Assembly (NCBI GenBank): GCA_024734495.1 | Contig: JALMQS010000187.1 | Location: forward strand, 3,298,616-3,362,615 | Source of the DNA: Forficula auricularia | Lineage: Eukaryota; Arthropoda; Insecta; Dermaptera; Forficulidae | Direction of reading: 5' to 3' | Length of the DNA: 64,000 nucleotides | Shown: positions 36,140-48,020 of the stretch, in pieces | Layout of the letters: every line of letters begins with the position of its first letter | How positions within the stretch are numbered: position 1 is the first letter of the stretch | The notes under the pieces: model-generated | What the model saw: the letters and a program-made list of their open reading frames with translations, nothing else | What the model was told of the DNA's origin: nothing | Databases searched by the model: none | Made by a program: the position numbers and the translations under genes

Positions 36140-37299
36140 CAGCGATTCTTAACAGGAGGGCCGTGAAAATATTAGAATTTTTTAATTGAAAAATTGAAAA
36201 GTTTTTGTTTTGCCGAGAGTAGCAGAGTTGAGAAAAACAAAGAGGTTGTCCTCTGCTTGATGCAAATAAACATACACACATATATATAGAGATGATATAT
36301 CTGTATATATATTATTTATTTGTTTGATGTTGTTTAGAATTTTTTGTTTTTATATGGTTAAACTAAATGAAAACGTTGAGCGCATAGGTAAATTTGATCC
36401 AAACAGACAGACAGACAAAATTACAAGTTTAATAAAACCGTGTAAATATTTTTATAAGTCTAGGTTTACAATTTTAATACAATAGCAAATATACTTTCAT
36501 TTGCAAATATACCTATTTTTCAAGAAATATGTTATTACTGACAATCTGATAAGCAACTTAATTTATGCAAGGAAATCAACACACATTTAGATAAAATAGA
36601 GGCGATCAAAATGAAACTTCGTACATGGATTCGAAGAATAGAATCGAATGATTTCGAAAGGATTCCAAATTATTCTCAAATGATTAGATAATTGTGAATT
36701 TGATAAAGAACATACAAATTATTTAATTTAATGCCATCTCCGAAAATAATTGAAAAAAAAATATAATGAAATTGATAGAAGAAAATTGTGGATTCGAGAT
36801 TCCTATAATAACTGGGATAATACCAATTCATCATCAACCCACGATGACACCTCTGATTGAATTGATAAAGGATTTAAGTTTGAATTCACTTTTTAAGAAA
36901 AAAGTTTGATACAATTTTGGATACATATTCGGAAGGAATATCCTGTTCTCCATCGCAAAACAACATTTATTGCCTTTTGTTTCCACATATCTGTGCTAAA
37001 ATGGATTTTCTACAATGGTCAATATTAAAACGAAGCAACGTAATCGACTCCGAATAGACTCTTGCATGCGAATAGCTTTAAGTAACGCTAGTGAAGTGCG
37101 AATAGACAAATTAGTGGAGTGTATTCAACAAGATTTATGAATTATTGTTACATTTGAGAGTTTTTTTGTACGAGTAATTATGAGTATGGTACCTAATAGT
37201 GAGGGGGGGGGTACTGGCCCCAAAAATATTTTAAGTGGCCCGCGAATATACTTTCGGATTTTAAGGGGGTTGCGATTAATAAAAGGTTAAGAACCACTG
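36140..37299 (+). mobile_element. Defective hAT-type DNA transposon
   Basis: It is bounded by CAGCGATTCTTAAC (36140) and the inverse GTTAAGAACCACTG (ending 37299), which resemble hAT ends. Flanking ATATAAAG and ATATATGC may be a decayed 8-bp target duplication. The inside contains transposase remains (36584-37140) and, near 36180-36285, a copy of the TTGTCCTCTGC repeat. Confidence 0.75.
36584..37140 (+). pseudogene. hAT transposase C-terminal remnant (ZBED/SCAND3-like)
   Basis: Three pieces in different frames line up with the C-terminal end of hAT transposases: HLDKIEAIKMKLRTWIRRIE from 36584, FWIHIRKEYPVLHRKTTF from 36915, and STMVNIKTKQRNRLRIDSCM continuing to IALSNASEVRIDKLVECIQQ and a stop at 37138-37140. 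The last part is the hATC dimerisation region, where family members read KTKxRNRL..LRLALSNI. At least two frameshifts and internal stops show it is dead. The N-terminal half (zinc finger, catalytic core) is missing. Confidence 0.75.
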
Positions 37300-37576
37300 A
37301 TATATGCAGCAAAAGATGCAACGGAAAAGCAAAATTTCAATGTACTATAAATATTCAGAGAACGAGCTTTAGGTTTCGCTGGTTAGCCTCTGATCGATAC
37401 GGCTGCAATGTCTAAATTTGGCTGAATTTTACAGCTTTTAATTCCTCAAAACAGCCTCAGATCACCTTTAAATATTTATCTATTTCTATATATCAACAAT
37501 GTTTCTACAAAGAAGCAAACGAATTTCTGCAACACTATCAGAGTGAATATAAATAAATAAATAATACAAACAAATT

Positions 37577-37858
37577 ATGTTGATTAATGTCCATTATAAT
37601 TAGTAGATTAAAAATTCACAGTTCATTGGACAATGTTTTTTATTGAAGCTCTTATTCAATTTTTGTACAATGTATCAATCTAAAAAGAAAAATTCTACTA
37701 TGTCTCAATTATTTTTATTGTTATCTCAACCAATGTTGCTCTAACCAATTGAGTGCTTGAAAAAGTCTCGAGAGAGACGAAACGTTGTACAAAAATTGAA
37801 TAAGATAAGAGCTTCAATAAAAAACATTGTCCAATGAACTGTGAATTTTTAATCTACT
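37577..37858. mobile_element. Penelope-type end-only foldback
   Basis: Arms 37602-37676 and 37783-37858 are reverse complements (AGTTCATTGGACAATGTTTT and inverse), with about 105 bp between them. A 14-bp direct repeat AATACAAACAAATT flanks the unit (37563-37576 and 37859-37872), which looks like a target duplication. Next to the right arm lies GTCTC, loop GAGA, GAGAC, then GAAACG (37765-37784), the same layout as the motif of the Penelope-like element with a degenerate first box. Confidence 0.7.
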
Positions 37859-37872
37859 AATACAAACAAATT

Positions 37873-38793
37873 TTAAATTATTTTTGATTAATTGCAGTTA
37901 TTTCATCCATAATTTATACTATATATATAGGTATATATTATGAAAATCTAATTTAATATAATAATAGATATATCATTTATTTTATATATATTAAAACAAA
38001 ATTCTTTTGTTCTGAAATTAATTACAATTTTGATCCGACGAGCTATCAGCCCCTTTAGGAAGCAATAAAAAATTCTTCGTGACGGCTCTTCACGAAGATG
38101 TTTCAGCACGTCGATCTCTATCTTGACCAATATCATCAGTTTGAAATCGAATTTTTTTACCTCTTGGTAATTTCCTCCCCATACATTTTCCTTTTTGTTG
38201 ATTCATTGTGAGTAATCAATTGTGTTACTGATGCAACACCTAACGACGGCCAGACTGAGAGGGTTCTCGTCTAGAAGCAAGCGTTTCCTGGGCCACTTAT
38301 GAAACAAGAAAATGTCACTAGCCATCTCATCGTTGTTTATGTAGATGGATATTCAAATAATTGATGGAATGCTGGCGTGGATGAAAGAAGGCTTGTTCAC
38401 GCCTATTCAGTAGCTGTACTCAAATAATATAATGAGGGAAGCAAAGAAAGCGTTTCATTAGATAATTATTTTGTATATTTATATTATTAATTCAAAAGTA
38501 AAAAATATTCCTTAATCACTTATTGAAGAGAATCTAAAAAATTCAAATAATTCTTAAATTCTGACTAGATAATAATATGCGAAGTGAACAATTAAGATTC
38601 AAAAGGTGGGCGCAAAGCCGAGTGTTCGTCTTCTAATTTACACATAATATTGAATCCTTATTTCCATTGTCTAGGCCAGTGACCCTAATTTATCATTCCA
38701 GATGCCTTATTGCTTATGATTATACTGGGTTTTTTCCTGAGCATTTTCCCAGATAAAAATAACCAAAAACCCCCGACACTCTATCTAATAATA
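37873..38793. other. Intergenic sequence with a less AT-rich patch
   Basis: The patch at about 38160-38440 has normal complexity and more G and C, but no protein similarity is seen on either strand. Confidence 0.35.
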
Positions 38794-39448
38794 ACACTGA
38801 TCGACAAAAATTTAACAAAAATTGCTCCTCGTAAACCTAACAATGGATTCCAGTAGAGTTTTCTACGCTAATTATCTTGCAATTTTCTGATTTTTTACAG
38901 CACATCAGAGTTTTGAGATATTATCGGTCAAAATGACGAAAAAGGCCATTTTGACTTATTTTCGAGTCCCATTAAATATTAAACAGCAATATTTGAAATC
39001 AAAATATTTTGTTGACGTAATAAAAAACAGCTTTCTCTTTGATTTTCAAATTTCCACTTGTTTATAGTTCAATTAGAGCTCGAGTTATAACTAAAAAACT
39101 AAGACGTTATCTTTTTATCTATGTTTTCTATCCTTTATAATCACGTAATTTTAGTTTTTTAGTTATAACTCGAGTTCTAATTGAGCTAAAAACAAGGCGT
39201 AATTTGAAAATCAAAGAGGAAGCTGTTTTCTATTACGTCAACAAATTATTGTCATTTCAAATATTGCTGTTTAATATCTAAAGAGACTCGAAAATAGCTT
39301 AAAATGGCCTTTTTCGTCATTTTGACTGATAATATCTCAAAACTGTGACGTGTTGTAAAAAATCAGGAAATTGAAGGATAATCAGGTAGAAAACTCTACT
39401 GGAATCCATTTTTTGGTTTTTGGGGGATAAATTTCTTGTCGAACAGTG
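38794..39448. mobile_element. Foldback element of about 655 bp
   Basis: The ends CACTGATCGACAAAAATTT and AAATTTCTTGTCGAACAGTG are inverted. The arms are near-complementary over about 280 bp (ATTCCAGTAGAGTTTTCTAC, GTCAAAATGACGAAAAAGGC, AGTTATAACT blocks) around a centre near 39120. The interior has no gene. The TIR and foldback shape fit a non-autonomous DNA transposon. Confidence 0.82.
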
Positions 39449-40160
39449 GGAGATAAATTTAACCTAATTTATCGCGCGGAGAATTTACCACTGCTCGAAG
39501 CCCCTGAAACCTTAGTAAATTGGATATTGAATTGTATCTAAGTTTCTGAGATTGGCTCGTGATCCCGGCTTCTTTTCCTTCTACTCTGTTCTTTTCACGA
39601 TGGAGGGGCCAGCCCATACAGGCCTTTAGGGGATGGACCTTCTGGTGTATCTCCTTCTCACATCAATATCATAAAAAAAAAAAAAAAATTAGACTAAAAT
39701 TTCCCAAATGATTACTGTATAAATAAATTTACGATTAGCCATATCGGCGAATGCCCTTTCCTGGGCAATGTACGATTTTTTCATACCAATCTGTAAATAA
39801 AAATCTCACATGTCTTGGGATGAAACTGTATATATATTGTATCAAATTTACTCAATAAAAAAGACATTATAAAAAAAATTGCTTATGATTATGACATTAT
39901 ATTTTTAAATTATAATTTATTTATTATAAAACAATGCTCTGAGGTGGATACCTCGTAGAGCAGAAATAAAAAAGAATACAGAAATAGTTACATTTAAATG
40001 AGCAAGTCTCTCTCAATATGTAATACTAACAAGCCCAATACCTCCCAAGCCAAAGAGCAACCCAGAGTCAGCACCTACAATATCTTCTATTAAAATGCAT
40101 CATAATTTAACAAGCTGCAATAATTTTTAGTAAAAATATAAAATAAATACTATAAACCAG

Positions 40161-40330
40161 CAGTGTTTCTCAACCTTTTGTAGAGGAACCTTAGAGCACT
40201 TTATTTATTTTTGAGGAACCCCTTAGCAATAAAATATGAGATATTTAATTTTCGTCAAAATATCAACATCATGCCACTTTTATATTATAGCTTCTAAATA
40301 TAACTTACCGCCGCTGATGACGGTGTTGCC
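40161..40330 (+). mobile_element. Possible hAT-type end fragment
   Basis: CAGTGTTTCTCAACCTTTTG followed by GAGGAACC..GAGGAACCCC resembles the left end of a hAT MITE. I found no matching right end nearby. Confidence 0.4.
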
Positions 40331-40947
40331 ACATTTTAAAAATTTGCTAGATTTTGGGGAAATTGGGTACCAAAAATGTGTATTTTAAATTACAATACCT
40401 AACATTTATATTTTTATGAATAATATTATTATTAAATTTGGTTAGTAATGTCATTGGGATACCCATTTGCCCCTTTCGGATTCATTTATTATGTTGTCTA
40501 AATCTAAAGTTTTGGAAAAAAATTCCAATTTTATACTAAATCACATAATCTGTCGTTTAACATGGAATTAGTTAAATAATTCTTTAAACAGATAACAAAA
40601 CAAAAACTTAAAATTTAGCTTTGCTAGTTTTCTATTTTATACTAACTACAAACAATTTAGTTGGATATAAAACTTGCCAAGTTATAAATTTAATATCAAA
40701 GAATGTAATAATTTTTTTTAAATCAATTGAAGAACGTTGTACATTCCTATAGCTATGATTTAAGCAACTGCTATGGAACTTGGTACCCGTTTAGACCTCA
40801 GCTCTTTTGTCGGCAAAGCCGTTTGTAACGAACTTGGCCCAATTTATGTTTTTGGTCAGATATCATTAATTTTTGAAAAGTTTTATACTTTTAATTTATC
40901 TAAATAATTAAATTTAAACTTGATACAATTTGATGGCTGTATATGTA

Positions 40948-41108
40948 TAATTAAGTAATGGAGAGATTATTCAATGGGTAGCTCCTGCAAGAATAAAAAA
41001 CTCCCAACTATTTAATTATTTAATTAAAGCCGAAACGTTTTCTATAATTGGAGTTTTTTATTGAGCAGAGGCTACCCATTGGCTGAATCCCTTTCCATTA
41101 CTTAATTA
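40948..41108. mobile_element. Small foldback with GAAACG motif at its turn
   Basis: TAATTAAGTAATGGAGAG at 40948 and CCATTACTTAATTA ending at 41108 are inverted, and the arms share AATGGGTAGC and AAAAAACTCC. The turn holds TTAATTAAAGCCGAAACG. It looks like another end-only relic of the Penelope type. Confidence 0.65.
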
Positions 41109-41159
41109 TATTAAATTTAAACATTTATATTAATAATTATTAAATAGTTTTCATAAAAT

Positions 41160-41790
41160 ATCTGTTAAAATCTAGGACGGTTTTTCAAACCCCTTCATTT
41201 TGGGCCCCGAAGAAGGGAAAGTTTCGGTTTTTCAATTTCCTCCTTTATTAATGTGTCAAGCTTTACCAGAATTCCAAATTTCAGTATTCTATTGTATTTT
41301 TCACTATACCCTAGTAGCACAATGTTTCAAACCATATAGTAACTATATAGTTTGAAACATTGTTCTACTCGGGTATGTTAATTAAGCCTATAATAAATTT
41401 CACTCCCTTCATTTTTGGTCCTAAAAAAGGGAAATTTTCACTTTTTCGATTTAATTGTAGCCTAAACTCTATCAGCATGCCAAATTTCAGGATTCTAGGA
41501 TCAGCGGAAGTACTCTAGGTTTTTGATATGTGAGTCAGTGTTAAAAATGGCACTTTTTAGACATTAATAATTCAATAACTATAATAGGTTTATTCATGAA
41601 ATTTGGGATTCTAGGTGTTCCAGTAGGCCTTATTAGACTCGCAAAATTTCAAGTGTGTAGGTCTAATAATTTTTGAGATATGGGGTGCGTTTCGAAAGTA
41701 GCTCGAAATGGTTCGTGTACATATACATACACATGATCGTTTCGCCGCCCTTTCTTTTTCGAACTTGGCTGACACACTGGTGGGTGTCTG
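41160..41790 (+). repeat. Diverged repeat with two related half-units
   Basis: The phrase CCCCTTCATTTTGGGCCCCG..AAGGGAAA..CAAATTTCAG at about 41190-41285 recurs diverged at about 41404-41495. The 3' part (TCGAAATGGTTCGTGTACAT..CGAACTTGGC) recurs at 46136-46200 in the FNIP intron. It is probably an old mobile element. Confidence 0.5.
41318..41374. other. Tight hairpin, arms about 27 bp
   Basis: ACAATGTTTCAAACCATATA and its inverse with few mismatches meet almost without a loop near 41343, and the outer flanks ACCC(T)AGTAG / CTACTCGGGT also pair. The shape is that of a small foldback or a pre-miRNA-like hairpin. It lies inside a repeat, so a transposon origin is more likely. Confidence 0.5.
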
Positions 41791-42203
41791 GATAGATAAC
41801 TTATTAAATAAAATATTTTGAATAAACTGAATATGTATGTAATATTTATTATGTAAAATTTTAATTATTTTTCTTCAATAATCTGTATGCGATGATGATA
41901 AAAGCGCCCTATTATAATGATAAATATTTATTTTCAATAAATCATCAGCTCGCATTCGCCCTAACCTACAAAAAACCCAGACAAGAAAATATTCTCTTGT
42001 CACGCAGCGCTGCTAACTGGCATGTAAGACAAATGCTACACAATTTATAAAATTCTATTAATTCTACTAAAGCTTGTAAATGCCTATCATTTCAGTCAAC
42101 TAAATTAAATGATTAATTTTGACATTATTTTTCAATTCATATTGTTGAATTGTTCTAGGTAGGATATTTAATTCTGATTTTAGTGATTCTAAGTGAATAT
42201 CAT

Positions 42204-42303
42204 NNNNNNNNNNNNNNNNNNNNNNNNNNNNNNNNNNNNNNNNNNNNNNNNNNNNNNNNNNNNNNNNNNNNNNNNNNNNNNNNNNNNNNNNNNNNNNNNN
42301 NNN
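42204..42303. other. Assembly gap of 100 N
   Basis: Exactly 100 N is a conventional placeholder for a gap of unknown size. It cuts the FNIP gene just before the first visible exon. Confidence 0.98.
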
Positions 42304-43308
42304 AACATTCCACTGTGAAGTAATTAACGGGAATTTAGGCTCCCCTTCTGGTGCCGAGTGGGAAAACGAGAGTGACTATCCTTTACCAGTAACTCCTCTC
42401 AAATCAGATTCTCAATCCACATTTAAACAAACTTCAGAAAACCAAGAAATTAACGCTTCTTGTAGTTACACACCAAGTGCTCCTGAGAATCACACTTTTC
42501 ATCCTAAAAGATCTGAAACCTTCAATGATCAATTTGTTAATAACAGTAAAAAATCCCAATTTGGTTTGAAATCAAGTAGAACATGTTTTGATTTATCCTC
42601 TCTAAATTCAAACTCTGATCTAAATGCTTTGAATAAACATCAGAATAGCATAGAACAGGTTGAATCAAAAGATTTCAATCCAAAAGTAAAATCATGTTCT
42701 ATTAATTCTAATGGTGAAAATAATTTAATTAAATCTTTAAATATTAATAAAACCCAATTCTCCGATGTTAAAGAAACAAGTGGAATCCTAACTTCACAAG
42801 AACACAAATCACCTAGTAATACAAAAAAAATTATTTTTGTTCTTGGTGAAGATGAAAAATTATTAAGTTTAAAAAATGAAAATTCTCCGGAAACAATAGG
42901 AAAAAATAATAATAAAAATATAACGATGAACACAACTCTTATAGAATTAACTCAACATGTATCGTGTAAAATTGTTGGACGATCACAAAGTTTTAATTTA
43001 CCTGCTAAAAGACAAACATTGGATCTTTTTCGTAGATTTAGTGATTCAGATCGTAAATTAGATTCCATGAGAACAAGTAGTAAATTAAGTTTGCAAACTA
43101 ATTTTTATAAGACTTATGAAACCAAAGACGATAAACTCATTTCTGGTCATGCAATGTTTGAAGATTATAGCACCCTTTCTGATGAGGATGCTCAAGAAGT
43201 TAAAAAGGAAGAAAATGTAGAAGTTGAAAAAGAAGAAACATCTCAAAAAATAAATAAAACTATTTTGTCTTTTGAAGATTTAGATATCAAAGAACTGCCT
43301 CTTCCAAG
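42304..43308 (+). CDS. Folliculin-interacting protein (FNIP1/2 family), 5'-partial, first visible exon
   Basis: FNIP proteins bind folliculin; the complex acts at the lysosome on Rag GTPases and in AMPK/mTORC1 nutrient signalling. The identification rests on the next three exons, which carry the conserved C-terminal domain. This exon is open in one frame from the gap edge (codons from 42305) for 334 codons and encodes a Ser/Asn/Lys-rich linker with short motifs such as YPLPVTPLKSDS and LFRRFSDSDRK, and an acidic patch (EVKKEENVEVEKEE) before ELPLPR. Such low-conservation linkers separate the folded parts of FNIP. It ends with a donor (CCAAG|GTAATA) after the second base of a codon, which joins in frame to the exon at 44999. 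With the other three exons, 525 residues are visible. The N-terminal longin/DENN-like region is missing. The first ATG in this exon (42566) is internal and is not the start. Confidence 0.85.
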
Positions 43309-43334
43309 GTAATAATATATATTTTTATTACTAT

Positions 43335-43860
43335 TATTTTACCATAGTATCATAGTCAGGAAAAATTGTTTTTTTTTCTTCGTTTTTCAAACTACCTCAG
43401 AAACGGCTAAAACTATTTATTTCTAAGACGAAATAAATGTGCATGTCCTTTGCCTCATGTAAATCAATAAGATATATTTATATAAAGTATACACCCTCAT
43501 TGATTTCCTCTTAAAAATCAACAACTCTTCTATTCTCATCAAAATGTTTTTTTCAATTTTAAAACTATTTTGATTAAAATAAAAAAATGAACGAAATCAC
43601 GATGTTAATTTTTTATATAGTCAACATCGAAAAAATTATATTTTTAAGAGATAGTAGTAATTATTTTGTCAACATGTCTGTGATATGTTGTTTTCGAGAA
43701 TACTAAATTTTGTGTGTGGTCTAGCTCAAAATCCAATAGAAATATCAAATAAAATTTCACATTCAATGAGGCTATTTCTGCATAAGGTAGTTGTTTCACC
43801 ATATGGGGTTTCTTAGGATTTTTTTGAAATTTAGACATTATTATTTTAATACTTCTGCAT
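43335..43860 (-). mobile_element. Old ACTTTACCATACA family copy in the FNIP intron
   Basis: TTATTTTACCATAGTATCAT, ATCGAAAAAATTATATTTTT, TTTTGTCAACATGTCTGT, TAGCTCAAAATCC and AAAATTTCACA follow the order of the family in inverse orientation, with heavy divergence. Near 43405-43560 it is interrupted by a copy of the small TTGTCCTCTGC repeat, which must be younger. Confidence 0.6.
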
Positions 43861-44998
43861 CGATTGGTGGCAAAACGAAATTTATGAACAATATAGTTCA
43901 GGAGATATTAAATTCCAAAGATAGAGTTTTTAAGATTCTTATATAGTACATTGCACTATATGGGATATCGGAAAGTTTACATACATATTTAATTATAATT
44001 AAGAAACTCTTACCATTCTTATAAGAAACTAAACCAACATTAAACAATATCTAATACATTTTTAAAAAAATTTTAATTCATAGTTACAACACAGTTACGA
44101 TAATAATGAATAAATAATGAAAAATGTATAATGAAAAATTTACACTATAAACAAGTTGGCAACAACGCATATATTTAACCTAAAAAGTGGATTAACTTTA
44201 GTACTTTTTTGACATTTTTGCACTTCAGCCTTTGCCGCAACAGCTTTTAATCGTTTTTAAGAACTTTTTGTTTAATAAATCGACCTTTATAATGTAGATT
44301 ATCTCTCATTTCTATGATAAAAATATTCAAGCTCAGACAATGTTGCCAGGTTTGTCAAACGAGCATGGGATTGGCTAGTAGTGGTACATAAACAGCAAAA
44401 AGTTTTGGGTTTGTGAATTATGAATCTTTATTGTCTGTTCTATATACTCTAGCATTAACTTTTTGCTAGTATTGTCGCGAAAGAACTACCTTAATGCAAA
44501 TAAGTATAAAATGAAATATGTAGGTTTATATATATATACAATTTATTTGTTAGAGACTGTAGTTTTTGACCTTCATCACCTTCTTTTTAATTAAATTAAT
44601 CTTTTGTTTCTAATGGGTTCACATACCCAATTGGATGTAGGTAAATTCGTTTTGTTAGATACTTAAGTTTGTCACTTCACAAGTGAATGCCAATTGACAG
44701 CACATATATATGTACCTACATGGAGTACAAGAAACCATTGGGAAAGGGGAAATTGGAATTGCCACTTTTTTTCTTTCAATATTTTAAATTTTTATCAAAA
44801 GACTAGTTAATAATTCAATTTTGCTATTCAGTCAATGATGTGGATTTTTGTTATACGATTTTAAGATTTCTAAACACTCATTTGAATCACAAAGGTTGAG
44901 TAAAGGACAAGCCCATTGATTTCTCCTTATGACAAAATAAACTAATGACTGAGCTTACTAAAAACATATTTTAATTTATTTTTTATATTATATTTCAG

Positions 44999-45223
44999 TT
45001 TATTATTGCAAGAAATTGATTCGTATTTCTATGGATATCCACAAACTCTCTTTGGAGGTATCTGTGATCATTATACTTCAGATTTAGTAATACATGGATG
45101 TAACGACTTAGATCCTGGATGGGAATCTTCTTTGAGACGTGATCTTATACTATCAACTCAACATTCGGTTTTAGATCAACAAATCTCGGAAGCTGTCTGT
45201 ATTGTGGCAAATATTGAATCATG
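44999..45223 (+). CDS. FNIP family, second visible exon (C-terminal domain)
   Basis: An acceptor TATTTCAG precedes 44999 and the donor ATG|GTAATAG follows 45223. The exon reads SLLLQEIDSYFYGYPQTLFG, then GGICDHYTSDLVIHGC and SVLDQQISEAVCIVANIESW, where AEAVCI(I/V)A-type text and HxVLDxxxxEAVCI are hallmarks of the FNIP C-terminal domain. The split codon TG|G restores Trp with the next exon. A 1.7-kb intron lies before it. Confidence 0.9.
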
Positions 45224-45325
45224 GTAATAGAATAAACAAACCTAAATTATGAATTTAATTATTTCCTTAAATTAATTTCCCAAATTGCTCATAAATTAAT
45301 ACTTTATTTACAAAATTTATTTTAG

Positions 45326-45467
45326 GGAAGTTCAATTGGTATCGAGTCAAACTTATCTTGTTGATAGACCAAACAGTTTAGGGATCCGAGTTGGAATGTC
45401 ACAATTAGTAGCCAATATGCTCGAATCGTTGTTATATTTATGGAAGTTAAAATTCACTCCAGAGCAC
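45326..45467 (+). CDS. FNIP family, third visible exon
   Basis: It follows a 102-bp intron (acceptor ATTTTAG). It reads EVQLVSSQTYLVDR, then LGIRVGMSQLVANMLESLLY and LWKLKFTPEH, as in the FNIP C-terminal domain (WxVQxxSSQ..VSxLVxNMLxS). The donor CAC|GTAAGT is strong. The frame read past the donor to 45521 is intronic. Confidence 0.9.
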
Positions 45468-45916
45468 GTAAGTTGTATTATAATGCAATTATTGATGTCA
45501 AAATTAATTATTTCTTTATGAAACACTCAGATGAATTACTAACATCAAAACATCCGAAATTTCACCTCCAAATTTTATCATTTTTTTAATGTGTACCTAT
45601 TTAGAAAATAATTGTTTTTATAATATTTAATTAGTACCAAACACGTTGCTAGGCACTTGCAATTAGTTACAAGAATTTTACTACAAGTACTATAATTATT
45701 TGAGTCTCTTTCTTTTTTTTTGAATTAAATAGTGTTTGGAAAAATTGATTTAGAAAATGAAAAAAAAATGTAATAGAAACATTTACTTGTGTTACTTACA
45801 TACTATCCCTTGTCCAATGACAGATTTTAAAAATTTAAGAAATTATCCTTCTTCCAAATATCATTATTAGCAAAAATCAGAGAGGCTAGTAGACGGGGAA
45901 GTAAATGTATTATGTA

Positions 45917-46124
45917 CCAAAACATTCTGTGAAAAAACAGGCCAAGTTCGAAAAAGTAGTGAAATCTAGTTTGTGCAGCCAAGTTAAATTCGCAAAGAAT
46001 AATTAAGATGAGAAAATAGTAGATCTCTCAACTTAATTATTCTTGACGAATTTAACTTGGCTGCACAAACTAGATTTCACTACTTTTTCTAACTTGGCCT
46101 GTTTTTTCACAGAATGTTTTGGTT
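45917..46124. mobile_element. Foldback in the FNIP intron
   Basis: CCAAAACATTCTGTGAAAAA at 45917 is matched by its inverse ending near 46124. The arms (about 90 bp) share AAGTAGTGAAATCTAGTTTG and GTGCAGCCAAGTTAAATTCG and turn near 46018. The right flank (46126-46200) resembles the end of the 41160-41790 repeat. Confidence 0.82.
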
Positions 46125-46844
46125 GGGAGGGGGGTCGAAATGGTTCGTGTAAATAGCGTACAGCGTGTACGGCCAACCCAATGCTCGAACTTGGCATGAG
46201 CACACTGTGCGATTTGATTATTCTTATGGGAGAATAGATTTTCAAATGTTTGACCTTCATTATCACTCTTTAATTGGAAATATTCTATCTCTTGTTTCTC
46301 ACGGGCTCAAATAGATGATTGGATATAAGTAAATTCGTTTTCTTTTAGCAGTAAACTGGTCACTTCACAACCGAATAGATTTTGTTTCCCCGATAACTTT
46401 CTGTTACTAGATGTCAGGAGAGATAAATTCGCGTGCTTTTACATGTAATTATTAATTCTAAATATCTCGAAGAGATGACTAGCCTATCAAGATTTTCGAC
46501 AATCCTGCCATGACAAAATGTGTCACTTTATGGAACATTTTCTACTCTTAGTTTAAACTACATAAATCAACATTTTTTTAAAGTAGCTTGTAACTATAAC
46601 TAGTTCCTCAAAATGAAAATAACTAGTATTGTAATTTTACTCAGTTCCTTGAAATAGAAGTAACTAAATGATGGAGTTGCCCAGCCCTGATTACAAAGTT
46701 AACATCGTTTATGTCTTAATAACCCTAACTCTTTCATTAGATCTAATCCGAGTGATTTTCTTTGAATTACGTTTGATTTCAGGCATCTTAAACATCATAA
46801 AATTCGCTATCATGTTAATTAATAAAAATTCATATTTTTTTCAG

Positions 46845-47051
46845 TGTTTAATGCATTTAGAATCGAAATTGGGAGAGTTATACTTGAAAAGTGAAGCCTT
46901 AGCTGAAATGCTACTTAGTACAGAATTTTGCAACATGGATTTGTTAACTTCATCATTGGACTTAGAAGCAAACGATGTTCCACTTTTATTAGCTGTTGCA
47001 TCAATCCATACCCCAGAACTTGCCCAAAAATATGGAGTAACCTTTCGGTAA
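46845..47051 (+). CDS. FNIP family, terminal exon
   Basis: It follows the acceptor TTTTTTTCAG. It reads CLMHLESKLGELYLKSEALA, then SLDLEANDVPLLLAVASIHT and PELAQKYGVTFR before TAA at 47049-47051. MHLExxLxELYxxSxxLxE and ESNDxPLLxAxAxxHxP are the last conserved blocks of FNIP, and family members end soon after, so this is the true C-terminus. The coding-looking stretch before 46845 is intron. Confidence 0.9.
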   Translation, partial: CLMHLESKLGELYLKSEALAEMLLSTEFCNMDLLTSSLDLEANDVPLLLAVASIHTPELAQKYGVTFR

Positions 47052-47999
47052 CATTAATTTTTTTAGGTTAGTAAATAAATACATGTAAATATGTATATAA
47101 ACAAGTCTTATTTAAAATAATGAATTCTCAATCTAAATCGTTTATCTAGAAAATACTAACTTTACAGAAGACGATAAAAGCTCTTTATCTTGCTTCATGT
47201 AAATATGTAAATAGCGAATGTTTTTTGCCTTATAAAGGATAAAAACCTTACCAATTACTTTTGTTTTTTGTGTAAAATTTGAAGTATAACCAGCCTTATG
47301 ATAGAATTTTGTTTTCTCGCTGTCAGTAACAGGACTATGTCTGTTTGACTGCTTATAATGAATTTTAATTTAAATACCAAACCCCAAAATGTGGGAGTTA
47401 TCAGTTTGCTGTTTATTTAATAACACAAACTTTAAAATAAAGCACTGGTTCTCCTTTAATTAAAATTGTGAAAATGATAATTTGTTACGTGTTTTTGAAT
47501 TTAAGATGTCTATTCATGTAGGTATTTGAATTCAAACACAATGCATTTGTATTAAGAATTAGAAATATATTTTTGTTAAAGTCAAATTATAGTCATAATT
47601 TATATAATGGTTGTGGGGAAATACGCGTCTATTTATTATGCATACTTTATTATAAAAAAATATGCAAGTTTTACAATAATATTTAATATATTAGAATTAC
47701 TTATTTTTATTTTGTATTTTATTGTTTTTTTATTTATGTGTTTTAAATTATTTTGTTTTGTACAAACGTTTTAAAGACTTGTTTATTATAGTATGTATGT
47801 ATAGCTTATATAATATATTTATTGTCTTTTAACCTAAGCAGGGTATATTTATTTTTCAACTGATGAAACCTATTTATTTATTTATCTCTCTTTGAAATGA
47901 CCCTTCTACTAGACTAGATAATACACTTATTTCAGTCTTTTTCGAAATTTTATTTTAAATAATATTATAATATATTGAAAATAGGCAATGTTCTTGTAA
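47052..47999. other. FNIP 3' flank
   Basis: AT-rich sequence with AATAAA-like signals near 47075 and beyond. I could not decide which one ends the transcript. No other gene is seen. Confidence 0.4.
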
Positions 48000-48020
48000 A
48001 TTGGTGAGCTTTAAAAATTG

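Noticed and set aside
38160..38440. Possible exon by composition
   Set aside because: No open frame with clear splice sites or protein similarity could be supported, so it is kept only as a composition remark.
42640..42933. Minus-strand ORF of 97 codons
   Set aside because: It is antisense to the FNIP exon and has no family similarity.
46668..46844. Coding-looking 5' part of the frame before the last FNIP exon
   Set aside because: A clear acceptor (TTTTTTTCAG) at 46844 and the protein match begin only after it; upstream is intron.
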